Positions 1 to 3,269 of a stretch of 5,324 nt of DNA are shown in pieces. This DNA comes from Acidobacteriaceae bacterium. GTDB lineage: Bacteria; Acidobacteriota; Terriglobia; Terriglobales; Acidobacteriaceae. The stretch lies in NCBI GenBank assembly GCA_003165855.1, contig PMXH01000263.1, forward strand, positions 1 to 5,324. The letters run 5' to 3'. The notes beneath the pieces were generated by a model that was given only the letters and a program-made list of their open reading frames with translations, had not been told where the DNA came from and ran no database searches. The first letter of the stretch is position 1. Each line of letters starts with the position of its first letter. Position numbers and translations under genes: made by a program.

Positions 1-275
1 CGGTTCACCAGAGATTCGCCTTCGTAGTTATAGCCGTTCTCCGGTAAGCCGTGGCTGACCCAGCCGACGCCGACGTCATACGCACCGTATAGCGTGATGC
101 CGTGCCAGGTCAGCGCGCAATCGGTGGTGGCGAACTCGTGGCCGCTCGTGCAGGGATCGGGGGCTGCCGGCGCCTGCGCCCTGGCTGTCGGCAGGTGTCC
201 TGCCAAGAGCAAAACCGCCAGGCTACAAACAACTAGAATCTTATGAACACGCACTTTGCTGATCCGCAAATGCAT
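1..275 (-). CDS. Porin-like outer-membrane protein, N-terminal fragment
   Basis: This reading frame runs off the left edge; 91 complete codons are present from ATG at 275. Residues 1-12 are basic (Arg4, Lys7, Arg9, Lys12), residues 13-26 are hydrophobic, and Thr-Ala-Arg-Ala (30-33) before Gln34 is a good signal-peptidase I site, so the product is exported. The mature start has two cysteines (42 and 53) that could form a disulfide. It is followed by Leu-Thr-Trp-His-Gly-Ile-Thr-Leu-Tyr-Gly (55-64) and Ala-Tyr-Asp-Val-Gly-Val-Gly-Trp, which resembles the first beta-strand of general Gram-negative porins, and then by a Tyr/Asn/Gly-rich loop. The expected role is a passive diffusion channel in the outer membrane. 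The start is supported by AGGGGGA at 284-290, eight bases upstream. The family call rests on the N-terminus only, since the barrel lies outside the window; substrate preference cannot be judged. Confidence 0.78.
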   Translation of the reverse strand, partial: MHLRISKVRVHKILVVCSLAVLLLAGHLPTARAQAPAAPDPCTSGHEFATTDCALTWHGITLYGAYDVGVGWVSHGLPENGYNYEGESLVN

Positions 276-283
276 AACGACGG

Positions 284-290
284 TCCCCCT
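284..290 (-). promoter_or_regulatory. Ribosome binding site of the porin gene
   Basis: On the minus strand AGGGGGA lies eight bases before the ATG at 275 and fixes that start. It is directly preceded by A(290) and a run of seven T (297-291), so in the mRNA a U-tract abuts the Shine-Dalgarno sequence. That arrangement keeps the site unstructured and would suit regulation by a small RNA or an RNA-binding protein, though nothing here proves it. Confidence 0.7.
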
Positions 291-396
291 AAAAAAACAA
301 ACAGCCTTGTAATAGTCCTGAAGATTCTTTCGTGCGCATTCGAAACCGTCTGACACCCCCCCAAGGAACGCGTACTCGAATAGCAGAGCGATCACC

Positions 397-426
397 CATA
401 TAATATGAATTAGTCATCCATGTCAA
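397..426 (-). promoter_or_regulatory. Probable sigma-70 type promoter of the porin gene
   Basis: The minus strand reads TTGACA at 426-421, a perfect -35 consensus. An AT-rich stretch follows, with overlapping -10 candidates: TATTAT at 405-400 (5/6, 15-base spacer), TTATAT at 403-398 (3/6, 17-base spacer) and TATATG at 402-397 (4/6, 18-base spacer). Transcription would start near 388-393 and give a leader of about 115 nt before the porin ATG. The -35 is convincing; the exact -10 is not settled. The same AT core reads TATAAT on the plus strand (399-404). Confidence 0.5.
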
Positions 427-456
427 TGCGACTCTATACGATTTTGAGCTTAGTGG

Positions 457-480
457 CCGCGCTTCGGCACCGGAGCGCGG
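457..480. repeat. 24-bp near-perfect palindrome upstream of the porin promoter
   Basis: Arms CCGCGCTTCGG (457-467) and CCGGAGCGCGG (470-480) pair over 11 positions, with one T-G wobble (464/473) and a two-base centre. As RNA the loop would have to open to four bases or more. Neither strand has a T-run after it, so it is not a standard intrinsic terminator. It sits about 30 bp upstream of the porin -35 box on the minus strand, where a regulator could bind. It could equally be a tail-less terminator or a short repeated extragenic element. Confidence 0.5.
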
Positions 481-757
481 TGTGGAGCGAGCTATGAAAC
501 GGGGCGTCGAAGCTATGATCGGGATGCAAGAAGGTAAGGCCAGCGGTCCTGGGCAGGATCGACCCCCACGGCAGTGTTTTTGTGGAGGCGGACTAGTTCT
601 TAATTCCTACGAGCGAGGGCGCAACCGATCCGCTAGAGCGGCTCCGCTGGTGGTTTCCGCGTTCGACGACGTGAAGATCTCATCCGAAATGCTCATTGGC
701 CAGGAGATTCGGACGCGCAAGAACCTAGTTGGGTTCACTGCGCGTCAATCCTTGGAC
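481..757. other. Stretch without a convincing gene
   Basis: With 276-480 this forms a 482-base gap between the porin start and the stop of the secreted-protein gene. One open frame crosses it on the plus strand from GTG 482 to 808 (108 codons). It overlaps the 3' end of the better-supported minus-strand gene by 51 bases, has an Arg/Gly-rich product with no recognisable domain, signal or membrane segment, and relies on a GTG start. I do not call it a gene. The only other structure seen is the inverted repeat at 713-745. Confidence 0.5.
713..745 (-). terminator. Hairpin after the secreted-protein gene, possible terminator
   Basis: ACGCGCA (713-719) pairs with TGCGCGT (739-745). After a small internal loop, GAACC (721-725) pairs with GGTTC (732-736) around a six-base loop, giving about 12 base pairs. 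It begins 12 bases beyond the TAA of the minus-strand gene ending at 758, where a terminator is expected. No T-run follows on the minus strand, so it does not meet the intrinsic-terminator rule. It may instead be a 3'-end stabilising hairpin or be used together with Rho. Confidence 0.35.
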
Positions 758-1117
758 TTAGTGTACCGAGCATTCTTTCGCGATGGTCTTGATCGTGGTA
801 ATGGTTAACGTCACCGAGGACGGAGAACCCATTCTTGCCGAGGTGTCAGAGCTCGTGCTCATCGACGGCGACTCCTTACCGGTTACTTCCACTTGTTGCC
901 CCAGGTAGTTCCGCAGCCTCGTCTTGCCAGTAGCCTGAAGTTCGTAAGTCATGCCTGGGTCCGGCTTCATCAGAACGTAATCGCCGCCGGATCTGGCGAC
1001 GCAGCCTTGTACGGTTACCTGTCCCTTGGAAGCTTTAGAGTTGTGTTGGCTGGGATTGCTTTCTTGTCCCAGGAGAAAGCAGCTGGAAAGCAGCAGAACG
1101 AACCCCAATGTTCTCAT
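758..1117 (-). CDS. Small secreted protein of unknown function, OB-fold-like
   Basis: The product has 119 residues. An in-frame ATG further upstream (1150) exists, but the ATG at 1117 has GAGGAG at 1125-1130 seven bases before it, and the likely -10 box lies at 1155-1160, so 1117 is preferred. Residues 1-17 form a signal peptide (Arg2, then a Leu-rich core). Leu10-Ser-Ser-Cys13 matches a lipobox, but more hydrophobic residues follow, so cleavage near Gly17/Gln18 by signal peptidase I is equally possible. The mature part has a polar Ser/Asn/Lys linker (19-32), then Val-Thr-Val-Gln-Gly-Cys-Val-Ala-Arg-Ser (35-44), Gly-Gln-Gln-Val-Glu-Val-Thr-Gly (73-80), and Val-Thr-Leu-Thr-Ile-Thr-Thr-Ile-Lys-Thr-Ile (102-112). 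This alternating beta pattern suggests a small beta-barrel fold. Cys39 and Cys116 could form a disulfide. I recall similar short proteins from acidobacterial genomes, but no function is known to me. Confidence 0.8.
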   Translation of the reverse strand: MRTLGFVLLLSSCFLLGQESNPSQHNSKASKGQVTVQGCVARSGGDYVLMKPDPGMTYELQATGKTRLRNYLGQQVEVTGKESPSMSTSSDTSARMGSPSSVTLTITTIKTIAKECSVH

Positions 1118-1124
1118 TCGATTT

Positions 1125-1130
1125 CTCCTC
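1125..1130 (-). promoter_or_regulatory. Ribosome binding site deciding the start at 1117
   Basis: GAGGAG on the minus strand is spaced seven bases from the ATG at 1117. It would lie inside the coding region if translation began at the upstream ATG (1150), which argues against the 11-residue N-terminal extension; that extension would also spoil the signal peptide. Confidence 0.8.
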
Positions 1131-1154
1131 TCATTGATATGGAACGGCAATATT

Positions 1155-1192
1155 ATTGTACTGGTTGGCCGACCCTTTTGAGAGAGGGGTCG
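1155..1192 (-). promoter_or_regulatory. Probable promoter with overlapping inverted repeat (candidate operator)
   Basis: On the minus strand TACAAT (1160-1155) matches the -10 consensus at 5/6 and would give a leader of about 30 nt to the ATG at 1117. No good -35 box is seen; the position expected for it (about 1178-1183) reads TCTCAA. That position lies within an inverted repeat whose plus-strand arms are CGACCCTT (1170-1177) and AGGGGTCG (1185-1192), eight pairs with one T-G wobble. A weak -35 covered by a dyad is typical of a regulated promoter, with either activator or repressor binding. No regulator gene is visible in the window. Confidence 0.4.
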
Positions 1193-1265
1193 TTATGTCC
1201 CGTTTCACAGAGGATGCAACCCTGAGGCAGCGTTCCTAGGTCTCACGATTTGTTGGGGGGGAGAG

Positions 1266-1306
1266 GTGTCTCGATTCGGAGGCGCTTGCCGCACCTTATG
1301 AGACAC
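1266..1306. repeat. Inverted repeat with 7-bp perfect arms
   Basis: GTGTCTC (1266-1272) is matched by GAGACAC (1300-1306) across 27 bases. It lies about 20 bp upstream of the -35 position of the promoter at 1326-1354. Arms of this length with such a spacing can arise by chance, so a role as a regulator site or RNA stem is only a possibility. A run of seven G (1255-1261) precedes it. Confidence 0.25.
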
Positions 1307-1325
1307 TCACCAGCATCTGGTAACC

Positions 1326-1354
1326 TTAGTTTCTGAGGCCCAGTTCTGTATAAT
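1326..1354 (+). promoter_or_regulatory. Probable promoter of the small membrane protein gene
   Basis: TATAAT at 1349-1354 is a perfect -10 box. With a 17-base spacer the -35 would be TTAGTT at 1326-1331, a poor match. Transcription would start near 1360-1362, only about 10 bases before the GTG at 1370. If so, the in-frame ATG codons at 1379 or 1388 are more natural starts for the downstream gene. Confidence 0.45.
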
Positions 1355-1369
1355 CACATTGGGTTTACT

Positions 1370-1708
1370 GTGGATTCGATGAGGGAAATGGGAACAACAC
1401 AGGTTGAAGGCAGCCGGGCGCGATTGTGGCGCTGGGTGCTTACTGGGCTTGTTTTGCTTTCCCTGGTCATCATGCTGGCAACCCGATTTCAGGCCACGGT
1501 TCCGGACACGGCCACAGTGCAGTCCAGTGCCTGGCGAGCAATGCGGCAGCACATGAAGCAAGACGCGGTTCGCTGGGCTGCACCTATTCTACAGCTTACG
1601 ATTCTGCAGGCTCCTACCTTCCACCCTCGTGTGGTGCCCGCGGGCCCGTCACTTCCAAGTTTCTCGGTCGAAGAGAATCTTTACAACCGACCACCTCCCG
1701 CCTGCTGA
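1370..1708 (+). CDS. Small single-pass membrane protein of unknown function
   Basis: The open frame encodes 112 residues from GTG 1370. In-frame ATGs at 1379 and 1388 would give 109 or 106 residues, and no clear ribosome binding site separates the three. From the GTG, residues 1-21 are polar with Arg15, Arg17, Arg18 and Arg21. Residues 22-38 form one strong hydrophobic helix (Trp-Val-Leu-Thr-Gly-Leu-Val-Leu-Leu through Met-Leu-Ala). The rest is hydrophilic to proline-rich and ends Leu-Tyr-Asn-Arg-Pro-Pro-Pro-Ala-Cys. The positive-inside rule predicts a cytoplasmic N-terminus and a periplasmic tail of about 70 residues. The helix with flanking arginines and the upstream TATAAT box support a real gene. 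I have an impression, from memory only, that similar tails (Pro-Arg-Val-x-Pro-Ala-Gly-Pro and Leu-Tyr-Asn-Arg-Pro-Pro-Pro) recur in acidobacterial hypothetical proteins. No function can be assigned. It lies on the same strand as the efflux genes, but 305 bases and an inverted repeat separate them from it. Confidence 0.6.
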   Translation: MDSMREMGTTQVEGSRARLWRWVLTGLVLLSLVIMLATRFQATVPDTATVQSSAWRAMRQHMKQDAVRWAAPILQLTILQAPTFHPRVVPAGPSLPSFSVEENLYNRPPPAC

Positions 1709-2013
1709 TGTTTTCCTCCGTTGTCAAATTCAGTCACTGCCGTTGAACTCCAACTCGATTCATTGAAGTGAACGCGCTCTATACGACTAGAGCCACGCGT
1801 GGATGAGTTCGAAATGAGCCAATTGAAACTTGGGAGCGCGGTGGTTTCCATCGCCATTTTCCAGGTGACTTGACTGCCCTGCTGGGGAGACTATGAAGAA
1901 AGCATTGACAGTGCAGGGTTCACCGGTGAGGTTGTCATGCAAGGAAATGCTGTGGCTGTGGTTATGGTTCTGCAGTCTGCGGGAATGGAGTTCCGAGACG
2001 GATAAAACTACAA
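1709..2013. other. Leader region of the efflux operon
   Basis: This 305-base stretch precedes the adaptor gene. It holds an inverted repeat (1772-1800) and a candidate 42-codon ORF (1893-2021). Scattered -35-like boxes are present: TTGTCA at 1721-1726, TTGAAA at 1823-1828 and TTGACT at 1870-1875. Only the last has even a modest -10 partner, TATGAA at 1892-1897 with a 16-base spacer. No promoter can be called with confidence. A 19-codon frame at 1814-1873 is too short to support. Confidence 0.5.
1772..1800. repeat. Inverted repeat between membrane-protein gene and efflux operon
   Basis: GCTCTA (1776-1781) pairs perfectly with TAGAGC (1788-1793) around the six-base loop TACGAC. The stem extends with ACGC (1772-1775) to GCGT (1797-1800) across a three-base bulge, giving ten pairs in all. 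No T-run follows, so it is not a standard terminator. It begins 64 bases after the TGA at 1708 and 93 bases before the small ORF at 1893. It may be the operator of the efflux operon, since drug-efflux operons are commonly controlled by dyad-binding TetR or MarR type repressors, or a transcript-end hairpin of the upstream gene. Confidence 0.4.
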
Positions 2014-2021
2014 ATGCATAA
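1893..2021 (+). CDS. Candidate 42-codon Trp-rich small ORF overlapping the adaptor start
   Basis: ATG 1893 is preceded by GGGGAGA (1884-1890). This is a good Shine-Dalgarno sequence, although the gap from GGAG to the ATG is short (3 bases). The frame ends with TAA at 2019-2021, eight bases past the first base of the adaptor ATG (2014), so the two frames overlap as ATGCATAA. The product begins Met-Lys-Lys-Ala-Leu and has Leu-Trp-Leu-Trp-Leu-Trp-Phe-Cys at 20-27, plus Trp32: four Trp in 42 residues. The hydrophobic stretch (19-29) is short for a membrane helix. The adaptor ATG has only a weak upstream site (GAGACGG at 1995-2001, 12 bases away), so the small ORF could feed ribosomes to it by translational coupling or act as a regulatory leader. 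Chance occurrence is possible at this length. Confidence 0.33.
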   Translation: MKKALTVQGSPVRLSCKEMLWLWLWFCSLREWSSETDKTTNA

Positions 2022-3267
2022 ACAATCATGTGCTGGAGCCGAGCTGATCGGGCTAGGGTTGATAGCGGCATGTTTTGTTGCTGCGACTGGGTGCGGACAC
2101 TTGGGCGGGTCTACTCCGTCGCTGTCGGCCGATGCCCCTCCCCGCGCCGCTGTCGTGCAAGTCCGGCGAACGCCACTTTCCAACACACTCTCAATCGCGG
2201 GGGAGTTCCTTCCCTATCAGGAAGTGGAACTTCATGCCAAGGTGGCGGGCTATATCAAAAACATCAATGTTGATATTGGTGACCACGTCCACCAGGGTCA
2301 GGTTCTGGCTGTTCTTGAGATTCCGGAGTTAATAGCACAGTTGGAGTCTGCCAGCGCGGGAGTCCGCCATAGTCAAGCAGAGATCGTTCACGCTCAAAAC
2401 GAGGTAAGTCGAGCCGAGGCGGATTACGCGGCCCTGCACGCTGCCGCCACAAGATTGCGGCAAGCGTCGGAGGCGCGTCCCGGCCTGATCGCAGAGCAAG
2501 AACTCGACGATGCCACGGCCAAAGATCGCTCCGCGGAGGCGCAAGTAGAGGGCGCCAAGTCGGCGTTAGCAGCCTCCCGGCAGCAATTGGAGGTTTCCCA
2601 GGCCGACCGGCAGCATTATTCCGCGCTGTCTGAATATTCCCGCATTACAGCCCCGTTCGACGGTGTCGTGACCTGGCGCTACGCCGATACGGGATCGCTC
2701 ATTCAAGCGGGCACTTCCAACGTAAGCTCCGAGCCAGTCGTCAAGCTTTCGCAGGTGAATCTATTGCGCCTTCGTATTCCGGTACCAGAGTCTCTAGCCG
2801 CCACCGTGCACGATGGCGAGCCGGCGGATATCCGGGTCAAGGCAACGAATGAGCACTTCTCGGGAAAAATCATCCGCTCAACCGATTCGCTCGACCGTTC
2901 GACCCGCACCATGCAGGTCGAAGTGGATGTTCCGAACAAAGACTATAAGTTGACCCCCGGAATGTACGCGGATGTGTCCTTGCGGGTGCAAAACGATCCG
3001 AACGCCCTGACCCTTCCCCTGCAAGCAATCAACCGAGGAGCGGACAAGATCACTGTTCTCCTGGTCAATTCGCAGAACCGCGTGGAAGTGCGCGAGATTC
3101 ACACGGGAATCGAGGGTTCGGATCGCATTCAAGTTTTATCCGGGGTAAGTGAGGGCGACCGGGTGATTGTCGGCAACCTGGGAGGGTACCGGCCCGGGCA
3201 GCGTGTCGATCCTAAGCTTAGCACCATGGTGGAAGAGGGATACAACGCGGAACGAGGAGCGCAATAG
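2014..3267 (+). CDS. RND efflux periplasmic adaptor subunit (membrane-fusion protein, HlyD/AcrA-like)
   Basis: The 417-residue protein bridges an inner-membrane RND pump and an outer-membrane channel. A lipoprotein-type signal opens it: hydrophobic residues 11-25, with two possible lipobox cysteines, Leu-Ile-Ala-Ala-Cys20 and Ala-Thr-Gly-Cys27. The first half of the lipoyl-like domain is about 68-103 (Ala-Lys-Val-Ala-Gly-Tyr-Ile, then Gly-Asp-His-Val-x-x-Gly-Gln-Val-Leu). An Ala/Glu/Gln-rich alpha-hairpin coiled coil follows at about 104-203, and the second lipoyl half (Ile-Thr-Ala-Pro-Phe-Asp-Gly-Val-Val) at about 208-233. The beta-barrel (about 245-325, ending Leu-Thr-Pro-Gly-Met-Tyr-Ala-Asp-Val) and the membrane-proximal domain (about 326-398, with Gly-Asp-Arg-Val-Ile-Val) complete it. 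Length and domain order are normal for AcrA-type adaptors. ATG 2014 is the only start available after the in-frame TGA at 1927 and places the signal peptide at the N-terminus. The transporter gene follows after two bases, so the pair is one operon. The exported substrate cannot be inferred. Confidence 0.96.
   Translation: MHKQSCAGAELIGLGLIAACFVAATGCGHLGGSTPSLSADAPPRAAVVQVRRTPLSNTLSIAGEFLPYQEVELHAKVAGYIKNINVDIGDHVHQGQVLAVLEIPELIAQLESASAGVRHSQAEIVHAQNEVSRAEADYAALHAAATRLRQASEARPGLIAEQELDDATAKDRSAEAQVEGAKSALAASRQQLEVSQADRQHYSALSEYSRITAPFDGVVTWRYADTGSLIQAGTSNVSSEPVVKLSQVNLLRLRIPVPESLAATVHDGEPADIRVKATNEHFSGKIIRSTDSLDRSTRTMQVEVDVPNKDYKLTPGMYADVSLRVQNDPNALTLPLQAINRGADKITVLLVNSQNRVEVREIHTGIEGSDRIQVLSGVSEGDRVIVGNLGGYRPGQRVDPKLSTMVEEGYNAERGAQ
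3254..3259 (+). promoter_or_regulatory. Ribosome binding site of the RND transporter gene
   Basis: GAGGAG lies inside the last codons of the adaptor gene, ten bases before the ATG at 3270. The adaptor TAG (3265-3267) falls between the site and the start, a layout expected for translational coupling and equal synthesis of the two subunits. Confidence 0.75.
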
Positions 3268-3269
3268 GC

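Noticed and set aside
482..808. A 108-codon plus-strand frame starting with GTG
   Set aside because: Arg/Gly-rich product without domain or signal. It overlaps the 3' end of the better-supported minus-strand gene and would need an unproven promoter.
893..1225. A 110-codon plus-strand frame
   Set aside because: It lies almost entirely antisense to the secreted-protein gene, which has a signal peptide and a strong ribosome binding site.
1426..1746. A 106-codon plus-strand frame overlapping the small membrane protein
   Set aside because: The alternative frame (1370-1708) has a clear membrane helix, a flanking positive charge pattern and an upstream -10 box; this one has none of these.
432..1786. 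The 10-mer CTCTATACGA at both 432-441 and 1777-1786, in two intergenic regions
   Set aside because: Ten-base matches are expected by chance several times in a window of this size, and the flanks do not match.
1870..1897. TTGACT (1870-1875) with TATGAA (1892-1897) as the efflux-operon promoter
   Set aside because: The -10 is only a 4/6 match and would overlap the start of the candidate small ORF; too weak to call.
276..2013. Searched for CRISPR repeats, tRNA, insertion-sequence ends and attachment sites in the non-coding parts
   Set aside because: No regularly spaced repeats, tRNA-like folds, transposase fragments or terminal repeats with target duplications were seen.
1787..2071. A 94-codon minus-strand frame across the efflux leader
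   Set aside because: It overlaps the start of the adaptor gene in antisense, and its His/Ser-rich product has no recognisable feature.
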